DNA of 64,000 nt from Alkalibacter saccharofermentans DSM 14828 (GTDB lineage Bacteria; Bacillota; Clostridia; Eubacteriales; Alkalibacteraceae). Where the stretch lies: contig NZ_FQTU01000007.1 in the NCBI RefSeq assembly GCF_900128885.1, positions 1 through 64,000 on the forward strand, read 5' to 3'. Both the position numbers and the translations under genes were made by a program. Positions 1 through 8,699 of this stretch are shown piece after piece (the first letter of the stretch is position 1; every line of letters starts with the position of its first letter). A model generated the notes under the pieces. That model had not been told where the DNA came from. It ran no database searches and saw only the letters and a list, made by a program, of their open reading frames with translations.

Positions 1-1299
1 ACATTTGACAAGGATATAGAAGGCACGGTTCAAAGCGGCAATGTAGAAGGGGACGGAAGCCTGTTTCTCAAGCTTTATTACGACAGAAATGAATATCAAA
101 TAAGCTTTGAAACAGGATCAGGAAGTTTAGTGGAAACTGTTAGTGGGGTATTTGGAGGATTATTGCTCAAACCAGATGATCCAACTAATGAAGGTCATGT
201 ATTTGAGGGTTGGTACAAAGATGAGCTGCTTGAAAACAAGTGGGATTTTAATATGGATACAATTCCTGCATCAGACATTATTCTTTATGCAAATTGGATA
301 AAACCCAGTCCTAATGGAGTTTTGTTAGATGCAGCTGCAGGCAGTGATTTTATAGGCGTGTTATTTTTAAAATCAGATGGAAATGTTTATTATAGCAAGT
401 CGGATAAAAATAGTAGCTGGCAACAAGAGGTTGCAATAGGATCAGGAACGGAAGGATCCGTAGAAGTAGATGCGTCTGACAATGTCCATGTAGCGTATGT
501 GACTGATGGCAAAATTGCCTATACCAAGTTTGATGGAAACAGCTGGTCTGAAAAAACATACATAGAATCTTTGAATATAGGCGGAGCCGGCGTATGCTCA
601 AAAGTAGATTTAGCCGTTGATGGCGATTTAAGTCCACATATTACATACACAGATAGCAGAGGAACAAGTGATGATTATCCACATCCTGACATAATGTATG
701 CCAAGTTATCAGAGGGTACATTTAGTAGAACTATGATATTTAGAGGTTATAGAGATTACTCAAGTTCAGGATCCTGGGGAGCTGATTACTTTAGCGGAGG
801 TTCTTCCATTGCTGTTAATGAAAACGGAGACTATTTTATAATTGCCCACAGGCAAAATATATGGAGATGGTTTGCTGGCACAGACAATACTTATTATATT
901 ATGATCCATTCTAATTTAGGAACCGGCAGCATAAGCAACTACGGTACTAATATCTATGCAACATACGATTTAGCCTATTCAAATGGGAAGCTTGTTGCAT
1001 TGTACAAAGATAGTACATTTAAGACATCAGAGGTAGCAGTAAGTGGAGGTACGGCTGGTTTTATAAATACAACAGGGATAGGCGGATCTAGTGTGACTAG
1101 CGTTTCTAACAACGGAGTAAGCACCGTCGTAGGAGGAAAGTCTTCTGCGGGAACGCTTCTTACACACTTGGATGGATTATCTCAAGATCATATGACAAAT
1201 GTAAAAGACAACAAAGTATCAGTAGTATATTTAGACGGAGAGTATTATGGAGTATACAGAGATAACGAAAGCAGTGAATTGAAAGTTAAAAAATTATAG
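1..1299 (+). CDS. Surface protein, 3' part: InlB B-repeat plus propeller-like C-terminus (partial)
   Basis: The reading frame is open from base 1, so the true start lies before the window. The visible 432 residues begin with a fragment ending in LYYDRNEY, then a Listeria-Bacteroides type InlB B-repeat (Flg_new). That repeat is recognised by the pattern YQISFETGSGS, then GHVFEGWYKDELLENKWDF, ending in ILYANW at about residue 99. The remaining 330 residues carry repeated short units such as VDASDNVHVAYV and LAVDGDLSPHITY. These resemble blades of a sialidase- or exo-alpha-type beta-propeller. Such proteins are normally exported and surface bound. Secretion and anchoring signals are not visible here because the N-terminus is missing, and no sorting motif closes the protein. 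It stands alone before a terminator. Confidence 0.75.
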   Translation, partial: TFDKDIEGTVQSGNVEGDGSLFLKLYYDRNEYQISFETGSGSLVETVSGVFGGLLLKPDDPTNEGHVFEGWYKDELLENKWDFNMDTIPASDIILYANWIKPSPNGVLLDAAAGSDFIGVLFLKSDGNVYYSKSDKNSSWQQEVAIGSGTEGSVEVDASDNVHVAYVTDGKIAYTKFDGNSWSEKTYIESLNIGGAGVCSKVDLAVDGDLSPHITYTDSRGTSDDYPHPDIMYAKLSEGTFSRTMIFRGYRDYSSSGSWGADYFSGGSSIAVNENGDYFIIAHRQNIWRWFAGTDNTYYIMIHSNLGTGSISNYGTNIYATYDLAYSNGKLVALYKDSTFKTSEVAVSGGTAGFINTTGIGGSSVTSVSNNGVSTVVGGKSSAGTLLTHLDGLSQDHMTNVKDNKVSVVYLDGEYYGVYRDNESSELKVKKL

Positions 1300-1335
1300 C
1301 AGTATCTCCGTGTAAAAAATAAAGTTTCACAAATA

Positions 1336-1374
1336 AAAAGGTTCTGCACTAAAAACTGTGCAGAACCTTTTTTT
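1336..1374. terminator. Bidirectional intrinsic terminator between convergent genes
   Basis: The arms AAAGGTTCTGCAC and GTGCAGAACCTTT pair perfectly around a short A-rich loop. A T-run follows on the plus strand, and an A-run precedes the hairpin, which gives a T-run on the minus strand. It lies between the rightward surface-protein gene and the leftward moaD-like gene, whose stop codon overlaps the T-run. Confidence 0.85.
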
Positions 1375-1609
1375 AGCCACCAAGTATCGTAGGGTAAGCA
1401 ACTATGTAGATATTCTCTGATATGAGATGATTCGGACTCAACCTGTTTTCTCCAGCTTTCATAATTCCGATTTCTTCCGTCGGTATGCCGGCTTTAATAA
1501 AAACCTTGTCTACCGTTTCTGGAAACAGCAGTTCAATAATCACCGGATTTTCCTCTGGAGAGTATCTTTTTAACCAGCCGACCAGCTCGATTTTAACTTC
1601 TATTGGCAT
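1373..1609 (-). CDS. MoaD/ThiS-like sulfur carrier protein
   Basis: This 78-residue protein has a ubiquitin-like pattern and ends in ILGG. A C-terminal Gly-Gly is the hallmark of MoaD/ThiS sulfur carriers, which are adenylated and thiocarboxylated there to supply the dithiolene sulfurs of molybdopterin. It starts 10 bases after the stop of the aldehyde ferredoxin oxidoreductase gene, with a GAGGT ribosome site directly after that stop, so the two are co-transcribed. A plausible role is dedicated supply of tungsto/molybdopterin to the neighbouring enzyme. No MoaE, MoeB or other cofactor genes are in the window. A general MoaD or an unrelated beta-grasp carrier remains possible. Confidence 0.75.
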   Translation of the reverse strand: MPIEVKIELVGWLKRYSPEENPVIIELLFPETVDKVFIKAGIPTEEIGIMKAGENRLSPNHLISENIYIVAYPTILGG

Positions 1610-1619
1610 TTATTTTACC

Positions 1620-3359
1620 TCAAATCAAAGACTTGGTTTTTTCTACGTACATATCGATAAGCTCGTAAGCGATGTCCTCGTCTAGCTCGCCATATAGACT
1701 TGGCGTTTCGAATAATCGCTTCGGCAGTTTAACAGCAGATTGGTCGAAGCCGAGCATTTTCTTAATTCTAAGCTTGGTAGCATAAATTTTTTCGCCTAGC
1801 TCGGTTAATTCTTCATTTGTAATTTCACGGCCTATTGAATTCAATGCAGCTAATATCGTTTCCCTATCGTAGACCTTTCTGGCAAACAGGCAAATGACCA
1901 AAGAGTTTAACATGCAACGCTCTTTTTCTTCGGCAAAAATGTCTTCAACCAGCTTTTCCTTGTCGAATTCCTTCATGGATTGATCAAGTGAGTACCCGCC
2001 GTTGCAAAGGTGTGAGTGTCTTGCGCCCACAACTGAACCTAGTATTATTCCATAACCTGTATGGTAACCGGACATTTCGTTCTTTGCAAATGTCATTGCA
2101 AAATCCTTGCCCCCGTATATATCAGAGGCCTTGTCTGCGCCCTGTCCCAGCAAGATGTAGAATTCATTTTTTCTCCAAGCAATGTTTTTGATTGCGTCCA
2201 TGTAGCCTTGAGCATTGCCAAAAGCCAATGGAACCAGTGTTTCTTCAAGGGATACCAACCCCTTTTCCAAAGCTTCGGTTGCCCATCCAAGAATTACGCC
2301 CACCGACATAGCATCAAGACCGTACTGTTCCACTACATCGATTATTTCCAGTATTTCGTCTGATGTCTTAATTCCGAGGAAAGTGCCTAGTGAGAATATG
2401 AGCTCGTAGTCATAGCCCACGCTTACGGCTTCGTACTCGTGGCCTTTGTCAAACTCTCTTCTGAACTGGCCTATGTGGATGCATCCTACGGGGCATCCGG
2501 TGCATGCCATCTTTCTTACGAGATTGTTTTTAGCAAAAGCCTCTCCTGATATATCTGATGCATGTTCAAAAGAGTTTTGCTTTAAGTTTAGAGTAGGAAG
2601 TCCACCTGCAGCATTAAGTGGCTCAACATTTATAGGTGTACCCGCATCATGGTATTTTGCCATGATTTCCGTTGCTGTGACTTTCTTATATATATCTTGG
2701 TATACTTTAAAGTATTCTTTGAAATTTTCAACAGGCATGTCTCTATCGCCTATTACTGAAATTGCTTTGAGATACTTGCTTCCCATAACGGCTCCGAGTC
2801 CCAGACGGCCAAAATGTCTGTAAGTATCTACACATACACTTGCATAGCTGACAAGATTCTCGCCTGCTTGACCGATTCTGATGATGCTTCTTTTTCCGCT
2901 GCCGCCTTCTCTTTCTCTTATGAGTCCGCCGACTTCATCAGAATTGATTCCCCAAAAAGCACGAGCATCCTTGATTTCGATGTTGTTTCTGCTGATAGAA
3001 AGATAAGAAGGACGTTTTGATTTTCCTGTAATTACGACAGCATCGTAACCCGCCATCATTAGTGTCAAGGCGAGTCTGCCTCCTGCGTAACTTTCTCCCA
3101 GCTCACCGGTTAATGGAGAGATGAACATTGCGACAGTTTTTGTAATTACGGGGAAAACGCTGGTAGCTCCTCCGATGGCAAATACGATAGGCTGAGCAGG
3201 ATCAAGTGGATCTAAATCCGGCTTGATATTTTCTTCAAGAAGCTTTGACGCAACGCCAACTCCGCCAAGGTACTCGTATAGATCGTGTCTGTGGGCTATT
3301 TCGATTTTTTCGTTGTTTAAGTCTACATATAAGACTTTAATATATTTTTCATAAAACAT
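1620..3359 (-). CDS. Aldehyde:ferredoxin oxidoreductase family protein (tungsten/molybdenum bis-pterin)
   Basis: This 579-residue cytoplasmic enzyme of the AOR family is slightly shorter than the roughly 600-residue archaeal AOR. The N-terminal domain starts MFYEKYIKVLYVDL and contains the pterin-binding stretch with ESYAGGRLALTLMMAGYDA. The cluster motif CTGCPVGC (CxxCxxxC) lies near residue 285, and a distal cysteine in SLVICLFARK would complete a [4Fe-4S] site. The family oxidises aldehydes or related substrates, passing electrons to ferredoxin. The substrate cannot be told from sequence. Its ATG, with GGAGG upstream, lies 11 bases inside the end of the polyferredoxin gene, which indicates translational coupling and a functional electron-transfer pair. 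The moaD-like gene follows directly. Confidence 0.9.
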   Translation of the reverse strand: MFYEKYIKVLYVDLNNEKIEIAHRHDLYEYLGGVGVASKLLEENIKPDLDPLDPAQPIVFAIGGATSVFPVITKTVAMFISPLTGELGESYAGGRLALTLMMAGYDAVVITGKSKRPSYLSISRNNIEIKDARAFWGINSDEVGGLIREREGGSGKRSIIRIGQAGENLVSYASVCVDTYRHFGRLGLGAVMGSKYLKAISVIGDRDMPVENFKEYFKVYQDIYKKVTATEIMAKYHDAGTPINVEPLNAAGGLPTLNLKQNSFEHASDISGEAFAKNNLVRKMACTGCPVGCIHIGQFRREFDKGHEYEAVSVGYDYELIFSLGTFLGIKTSDEILEIIDVVEQYGLDAMSVGVILGWATEALEKGLVSLEETLVPLAFGNAQGYMDAIKNIAWRKNEFYILLGQGADKASDIYGGKDFAMTFAKNEMSGYHTGYGIILGSVVGARHSHLCNGGYSLDQSMKEFDKEKLVEDIFAEEKERCMLNSLVICLFARKVYDRETILAALNSIGREITNEELTELGEKIYATKLRIKKMLGFDQSAVKLPKRLFETPSLYGELDEDIAYELIDMYVEKTKSLI

Positions 3360-3768
3360 TTTCTTTTTCCTCCATTCTCAAACAGTCGTGAGGACAGAAT
3401 CTTGTACATACTCCGCAATGCTTGCAAATAATAGGCAGTTTTTTGTCCTCGTCAAAATTGACGGCGCCTACAATGCAACTGGTAACACATTTCTTACATC
3501 CGATACATTTGTCTTTTTTTAGAAGCACGCCTCCGCCTTTGCGCTTTTCCAAAGCGCCCGTGGGACATGCCTGATAACATGCAGGGTCGCCGTCACATGC
3601 AAGACACACTATAGCTTTGAACTTGCTTTGAAGACCTCCTTTGGTTTTGACCTTGATCGCGCTCTTTGCTATTGAATGATTTTGATGGTTTACACCGGCG
3701 CAGGCCAACATACAGGTAAAACATCCGATACATTTGTTCATGCCATCTGCTTTTAATACCTTGGGCAT
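3349..3768 (-). CDS. Polyferredoxin, four [4Fe-4S] motifs, AOR electron-transfer partner
   Basis: This 139-residue protein has 16 or more cysteines in four ferredoxin-like motifs: CIGCFTCMLAC, the pair CLACDGDPACYQACP, CIGCKKCVTSC and CKHCGVCTRFCP. This is the HycB/YdhY-type layout of multi-cluster electron-transfer subunits. It is first in a leftward operon with the oxidoreductase and the moaD-like gene, preceded by a GAGGTGATC ribosome site. The likely job is to move electrons between the oxidoreductase and the cell's ferredoxin pool. No signal peptide is visible, so the complex is probably cytoplasmic. Confidence 0.88.
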   Translation of the reverse strand: MPKVLKADGMNKCIGCFTCMLACAGVNHQNHSIAKSAIKVKTKGGLQSKFKAIVCLACDGDPACYQACPTGALEKRKGGGVLLKKDKCIGCKKCVTSCIVGAVNFDEDKKLPIICKHCGVCTRFCPHDCLRMEEKENVL

Positions 3769-4292
3769 TTGATCACCTCGTTAAATTATTATCTAAAATT
3801 TTATGTTTGTGGTTATTATATATAAGGATAATAAAAATGTAAAGAAGCAATAAAAAAACATAATATACATATATGTATAAATAAATATAAAAATAAAATA
3901 TAAATACATAAAAAAAATAATTAAACATAAAAAATATAATATATAATAAGATACAATTAAAAACAGTAATAATATTCTATATATAGAAATAAATAAAATT
4001 AGAAACGGTTTCATTTAACATATAATGACATATACTAAATACAAAATGCAGGATATTGAATATACTGAGCAATACAAGAGAAAAAATAATCTCAAAACAG
4101 CTTGAGACTCAAAATAAAAAAAATAAATTTATTTTGAGCATTTATTTTTGAAGTGTTGTGAAATTGATAACGAACTCATCTGTGCTTAATGTTCTAGATA
4201 AAAAATGTAATTTTCAAAGGTTGGTGAAAAAGGAGCACCTATCATATATAATTATTAATAGATGAAAAGAATATATGAAAGTTGGAATTTAG
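3769..4292. other. AT-rich divergent intergenic region
   Basis: About 520 bases separate the leftward AOR operon from rightward rlmD. Bases 3790-4015 are almost pure A/T and low in complexity, and an open frame across them is compositional rather than coding. At 4108-4138 there is a perfect 11-base inverted repeat (CTCAAAATAAA and its complement) around a nine-base A-rich loop. A smaller hairpin (TCTCAA/TTGAGA) precedes it at 4089-4106. These could be operators or transcript structures. Promoters for both sides must lie here, but I cannot place them with confidence. Confidence 0.5.
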
Positions 4293-5654
4293 ATGAATAA
4301 AGGGAGCTACAAGAAAAACCAGATAGTAAATTTAAATATCGAAGACTTGACTTCAACAGGTGAAGGAATAGGGAAAATTGACGGTTATGCTGTATTTGTT
4401 GATGGGTGTCTCCCGGGAGATTATATAAAAGCGAGACTTAAAACAATAAAGAAGACTTACGCAATCGGAGAGTTGGAAATGTTTCATAAATCAAGCAAAG
4501 AGCGAGTAGAACCGCCTTGCTTGTACTTTGATGAATGCGGAGGATGCCAGATTCAAAACTTAAATTATACAAAACAATTAGAGCTGAAGAAAAAAATCGT
4601 ATTAGATGCAATGACTAGGATAGGAGGATTCGATGAGAGTGATATTAGGATTTTTGAAACCATCGGCATGGAAGAGCCTTACGGTTATAGGAACAAGGCG
4701 CAATATAAAGTATCTGTCTCGAAAAAAATAGGGTTTTACAAAAAAAGATCACATCACATTATTCCGCTGGAAAAATGTCTGATACAGAAGGACGACGGAG
4801 CAGAGACACTAAAAGTTTTAAACGCAGTTATTACTAAATTTGGCTTATCTGTTTATGATGAAAATACCGGTAAAGGAGTATTAAAAGGAATAGTTGAAAG
4901 GATTTCGGGTTTGAACGGCGAAATCATGATAATTCTCGTCATTAACGCCGACAATCTGGAGAATGACAAGAAAATTGCAGAATTTATTATGCAAAATATT
5001 CCCGACGTAAAAAGCATCTATATAAACATAAACAAGGGTCGAAGCAACCGGGTGATGGGATACGAAAATAAATTAGTTTATGGAAAAGAAAAATTAACTG
5101 ATGCAATAGGAAATGTAGCGTTTGAGATATCCCCGCTTTCTTTTTTTCAGATAAACTCTGAAATGACCAAGGTGATATATGACAAGGTGGCTGAATATTC
5201 TGCATTAAAAGGAACTGAAACTGTATTTGACCTCTATTGCGGCATGGGCACGATAGGTCTTTTTCTGGCAAAGGCCGCCAAGGAAGTCTATGGAATAGAA
5301 ATTATCAGGGATGCAATTGAGGATGCCCAAATAAATTCCAAACTAAACAAAGTTGATAATGCCCTGTTCATTCAAGGAAAAGCAGAAGAAAAAATATATG
5401 AGCTTTTGGATGAGGGAAAAAGAGCAGAAGTATACGTTTTGGATCCACCACGAAAAGGTTGTGACGAAAAGCTTCTAGAGGTGATAAAAAAGACCCTGCC
5501 GGCTAAAATAGTGTATGTCTCATGCAATCCATCCACATTGGCTAGGGACCTTAAGATCCTTTCTGGTGAATACAAGATTGAAAAGGTGCAGCCCATAGAT
5601 AATTTTCCCCACAGTATGCATGTTGAAACAGTCACACTGCTTGTACGGAAGTGA
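4293..5654 (+). CDS. rlmD: 23S rRNA (uracil-C5)-methyltransferase, RumA/TrmA family
   Basis: This 453-residue protein has the family's usual length. A TRAM RNA-binding domain covers about residues 7-65. A [4Fe-4S] site is formed by C76, C82 and C85 (CLYFDECGGC) plus a later cysteine in EKCLIQ. The C-terminal methyltransferase domain has the SAM motif FDLYCGMGTIG, DPPRKGCDEKLL, and the catalytic YVSCNPSTLARDL, where the cysteine attacks C6 of the uracil. The C-terminus ends NFPHSMHVETVTLLVRK. It modifies 23S rRNA at the U1939 or U747 class of sites, and Firmicutes versions can do both. The 3' end of this gene type is a known integration site for mobile elements. Decayed accessory DNA follows directly, and an rlmD-like 3' relic lies 14 kb downstream. 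Confidence 0.9.
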   Translation: MNKGSYKKNQIVNLNIEDLTSTGEGIGKIDGYAVFVDGCLPGDYIKARLKTIKKTYAIGELEMFHKSSKERVEPPCLYFDECGGCQIQNLNYTKQLELKKKIVLDAMTRIGGFDESDIRIFETIGMEEPYGYRNKAQYKVSVSKKIGFYKKRSHHIIPLEKCLIQKDDGAETLKVLNAVITKFGLSVYDENTGKGVLKGIVERISGLNGEIMIILVINADNLENDKKIAEFIMQNIPDVKSIYININKGRSNRVMGYENKLVYGKEKLTDAIGNVAFEISPLSFFQINSEMTKVIYDKVAEYSALKGTETVFDLYCGMGTIGLFLAKAAKEVYGIEIIRDAIEDAQINSKLNKVDNALFIQGKAEEKIYELLDEGKRAEVYVLDPPRKGCDEKLLEVIKKTLPAKIVYVSCNPSTLARDLKILSGEYKIEKVQPIDNFPHSMHVETVTLLVRK

Positions 5655-6005
5655 AACGACGTAGAAGCACATGTGCTGTTCATGCACAGTCTGCCCGAGA
5701 AAACAAGCGCAGCGAAGTTTGATTGGGTGCAGACCACTGCGGAGACGGTCTGTCTGCTTACAAGAAAATAAATGTATAAGCCCTTGCGAGTGGTAGATTT
5801 AGATGTTTTTTGATTTTGCGGGGGTTGTATTGTCAGATTGGATGTTATTGATTCTTTTAGGTTAAGTTTATTAAATGGTTATGTAATAGGCTAACCAACA
5901 AGACTGGAATATGTTTATATGTTTATTAGCCCATAATGGTGAATAAACTATGTTAATAGAGAGATTTAACAGTTCGTCAAATTGAATTTACCGAGGAGGA
6001 TATGT
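5655..6005. other. Noncoding stretch after rlmD
   Basis: About 350 bases without a supported gene. It contains the first copy of a roughly 80-base repeat (5678-5757). Further on, around 5830-5845, is a stretch (CAGATTGGATGTTAT) resembling sequence near 20014-20028, beside the rlmD relic. The last bases carry the GAGGAGG ribosome site of the next gene. Confidence 0.45.
5678..5757. repeat. Dispersed ~80-bp repeat, copy A
   Basis: Shares roughly three quarters of its bases with 26017-26093, including TTCATGCAYAGTCTGCC, TTTGATTGGRTGCAGACC and GGAGAC. A possible hairpin CAGACC/GGTCTG lies at its right end. Both copies lie in spacers, one after rlmD and one after the lysR gene. The nature is unknown: transcript-end structure, decayed mobile element and small RNA are all possible. 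Confidence 0.5.
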
Positions 6006-6494
6006 ATGAAAACTCTGAATCAGCTTATAAGCGATTACACTTGTAATTTACAGCAGGGAGAAATGCAGGTTGCATATAAGGGAATACTTGAGTTCATTGG
6101 TAAATTGCGAGCTGATTTTATTAAGAAATATCCGCATTACGAAACAAGTAGCATATACCAGGGCTATATGGACATGTCGTATTTTTCATTAAGCACAAAA
6201 CCATTAAAGGATAAGGGGCTTAAGATCGCCATAGTCTACCTGCACGAAAAAGGATGCTTTGAGGTATGGCTTTCCGCTCGAAACAGAGAAATATCCAAGC
6301 GATACGATTCTGTATTTTGCGGTAAAACCTTTGATGAAATTACAGTATTTCATGACGAGAATAATCGGGATGCCATTATAGAAAGTACTTTGATTTCTGT
6401 GCCGGATTTTGAGGATCAGAAAGTTTTGAAAGACATTATCGGGCAAGGTGTCGAAAAGTTCATAACGGCTGTAAACATTTTTATTACAAGCTAA
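6006..6494 (+). CDS. DUF7000-family protein
   Basis: This 162-residue soluble protein matches the DUF7000 pattern: MKTLNQLISDYTCNLQQGE at the start, then YQGYMDMSYF, then LKIAIVYLHEKGCFEVWLSA. The start was taken at the ATG preceded by GAGGAGG eight bases upstream rather than an in-frame TTG 24 bases earlier. The family is common in Firmicutes and Bacteroidetes accessory regions and has no assigned function. It is followed 30 bases later by a DUF3784 membrane protein and then a recombinase. The context suggests mobile or horizontally spread DNA rather than a pathway. Confidence 0.75.
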   Translation: MKTLNQLISDYTCNLQQGEMQVAYKGILEFIGKLRADFIKKYPHYETSSIYQGYMDMSYFSLSTKPLKDKGLKIAIVYLHEKGCFEVWLSARNREISKRYDSVFCGKTFDEITVFHDENNRDAIIESTLISVPDFEDQKVLKDIIGQGVEKFITAVNIFITS

Positions 6495-6524
6495 ATTTGA
6501 ATTTGACGGAGGTGTGATATTTAA

Positions 6525-6842
6525 ATGAAAGAAACGGTAATTCTTTTTATAGTATCAATGGTAGCATTTGTTTTAAGTTTTTTCTCTTTTAAAGAAAAAG
6601 GATTTTTGTTTAATAATGCCTATATTTATGCATCAAAAAAAGAACGAAACAGTATGGATAAAAAGCCACATTATCGACAATCGGCAATAGTATTTTTCTT
6701 GATTAGTATCATTTTTTTATTAAGTGCGATTGAAGTGCTTTTGGATAGCGGATGGATTTATTACATAGTGTCAGCAGTAATAGCTGTGACGATAATTTAT
6801 GCCATTGTATCCAGTATATTAATCGAGACTAAAAAGAAATAG
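6525..6842 (+). CDS. DUF3784-like small membrane protein
   Basis: This 105-residue protein has three predicted membrane helices: residues 5-22 (ILFIVSMVAFVLSFFSF), 53-72 and 76-97. The segment between the first two, GFLFNNAYIYASKKERNSMDKKPHYRQSAIVF in part, fits the DUF3784 family, whose members have a loop rich in Ser/Lys/Tyr and no known activity. GGAGGTG precedes the ATG. It sits between a DUF7000 gene and a broken serine recombinase, so it is probably accessory. Confidence 0.65.
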   Translation: MKETVILFIVSMVAFVLSFFSFKEKGFLFNNAYIYASKKERNSMDKKPHYRQSAIVFFLISIIFLLSAIEVLLDSGWIYYIVSAVIAVTIIYAIVSSILIETKKK

Positions 6843-6896
6843 AGTTACGCTGCAATTCCAATTTTTCAATGAACCTGTAATCATGGAGGTATTGTT

Positions 6897-7820
6897 ATGG
6901 CTGATAATAAAACAATTCATTTCATACCACCATTGCCTAAAAAGCGTGAAAAGCGAGTAGGAATTTACTGCCGCGTTAGTACAAACAGTGCTGACCAACT
7001 AAAAAGCCTTACCGCTCAAGTCTCGGCGTTAACGAGATTAACAGCAGCTAATCCTAAATGGTTATTAGTAGATCTGTATATTGATATTGCTTCAAGCAAG
7101 ACGGGTTCCTCTCGTAAAGAGTTTTCGCGCATGTTGCAGGATTGTAAGTCACGTGATATAGAAATTATCCTAACCAAAAGCATCAGCAGATTTGGGCGAG
7201 ACACGGTGGAAATTCTTGAAGCACTGAACCAGCTAAGGATTCTCGGCGTTCGTGTTATATTTGAACAGGAAGTACTTGATACAGCTGATACAGATAACGA
7301 CCTTATGATTTCAATAATTGAGTCAATAGCTCAGGCAGAGAATGAATCACGCAGTGATAATATTAAGTTTGGTATCAAACAGCGTGCCGCACAAGGCACT
7401 TCAAAGCTATATAACAGAAAATGTTACGGATATTACAATGATGAAAATGGTAATCTGGCTATTGATGAGAAAGAGGCGAAAAATGTCCACATGATATTTA
7501 ACCTCTATCTTCAGGGTAAGAGTGTTTTAGGTGTTGTGAAAGAACTGGAACGCCTGGGGATCAAGTCCCCTACTGGAAAGGCTACATGGCCTAAGAGAAC
7601 AATTGACGTAATTCTCAGTAATGAAAAATATATGGGCAATGTACGGTTGTTGGATAACGGCAAGCATAGCGCATGCTATTTGGCTGAAGTCAACAATCCG
7701 GCGATAATCTCTAAGGACACGTTTCAAGCGGTGCAGATTGAATAACAGCACCGAAGTAATGTTACAAAAGGCGAAGAAGGAAATCAGCGAAAAAACAAAA
7801 AATACAGTTCAACGAAGTGA
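6897..7820 (+). pseudogene. Large serine recombinase, truncated and interrupted
   Basis: The N-terminal resolvase domain is intact in outline: VGIYCRVSTNS with the catalytic serine, SRFGRDTVEILE, and IESIAQAENESRSDNIKFG. A recombinase domain (GYYNDENGNLAIDEKEA, VKELERLGIKSPTGKATW) follows. A TAA stop at 7743-7745 interrupts it after 282 residues. The same frame continues with RSNVTKGEEGNQRKN and KKYSST, which is the usual next segment of large serine recombinases, until a TGA at 7818. The zinc ribbon and the roughly 200-residue coiled-coil C-terminus expected of this family are absent. It therefore probably no longer recombines DNA. Its position just after rlmD fits the integrase end of an old element. 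Confidence 0.8.
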
Positions 7821-8699
7821 AAATATAAAATAGCCTAATTGAAAATAATATTGTGAGAGAACAGGATAGACGCCAAACCACCATAAACACAGCTTTTTTA
7901 ATGAATTTTCGGAGAAGTGTAAAATAGCCTAAGAATTTCATGTGGAGTGTGCTGTCTTGATGCCAAGAAAGAAGTAATAGATAGGCAGAAAGTGATTGAA
8001 AATAAAGGATTTCCGGAAATTGAACCAATCCGCGGCTGTATCGTCGGAGGGTCCAATGTCCGGAGACTTCGTTTTTGGGTGGCATTATAATGGCCTTGAT
8101 GCGAGAGGGTTGAGTAGACAGTTTAGATAACTGTGGGGTTGAGTAGACAGAATAGATGTGAATATTTGATCTGAGAAAAAGAGCGGAATTAGTGTTTTGA
8201 AAGTGACATATAGATTTACAAGGGTGCGGAGCAACAGGGAATTACCTAGAAGAATCTGCAGCAAGCGAAATAAGTTAAAGCAAGAGGCGATTTGACTCTA
8301 GTTAGGTATTTACGGAAAGAATCACATAGCTTTCTCAGCTTATCGCTTCCTTCATCAGCACCAATGACCTTAGAAAAGTTGTCCAATTAAGTGTAGCCTA
8401 TCCATCTGAGACAAAAATGTAATTAGCTGGAAAATGTATGAGCTCCTTTCGCCTATGTCTTCAATTGGAAACGCTTTAGATTAGCTTGATAAAACTATTA
8501 TACGAGGCGGGTAGGAATGAAAGAATTGGCTATATGACATAAGATGAGTAATGTAGCAACTCATTTTTAAGTTTTCATACTCACGCAATTAGCTCCTTAG
8601 CGCTTGAAGTTGCTAAAAGAAACATTTTCTTATTGTTGCTAGATTATGTATAATATTGATACAAGCAACTGTTCTACCAGAAATGAAAATTAGGAGGAG
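7821..8699. other. Decayed noncoding region after the recombinase
   Basis: About 880 bases with no complete gene. At 7960-8088 a plus-strand frame reads DAKKEVIDRQKVIENKG and then GCIVGGSNVRRLRFW before a stop. It looks like a short relic of a coding region I do not recognise. Two direct repeats (GGTTGAGTAGACAG) lie at 8108-8121 and 8137-8150. The rest is unassignable. The ribosome site of the next gene is at 8692-8698. Confidence 0.5.
8108..8158 (+). repeat. Tandem GGTTGAGTWGACAG repeats
   Basis: Two copies of GGTTGAGTAGACAG begin 29 bases apart, each followed by a TAGAT-type pentamer a few bases on. A third close copy (GGTTGAGTTGACAG, then TAGATA) is at 19963-19984. They flank the accessory region, one set near its recombinase and one near its right edge. 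Confidence 0.45.

Noticed and set aside
3793..4014. Minus-strand open frame of 73 codons rich in Ile/Phe/Tyr
   Set aside because: It is low-complexity A/T DNA with no ribosome site. The residue composition is that of random AT-rich sequence.
7762..8085. Minus-strand frame of 107 codons
   Set aside because: Low complexity, no ribosome site, and it runs across the decayed recombinase tail.
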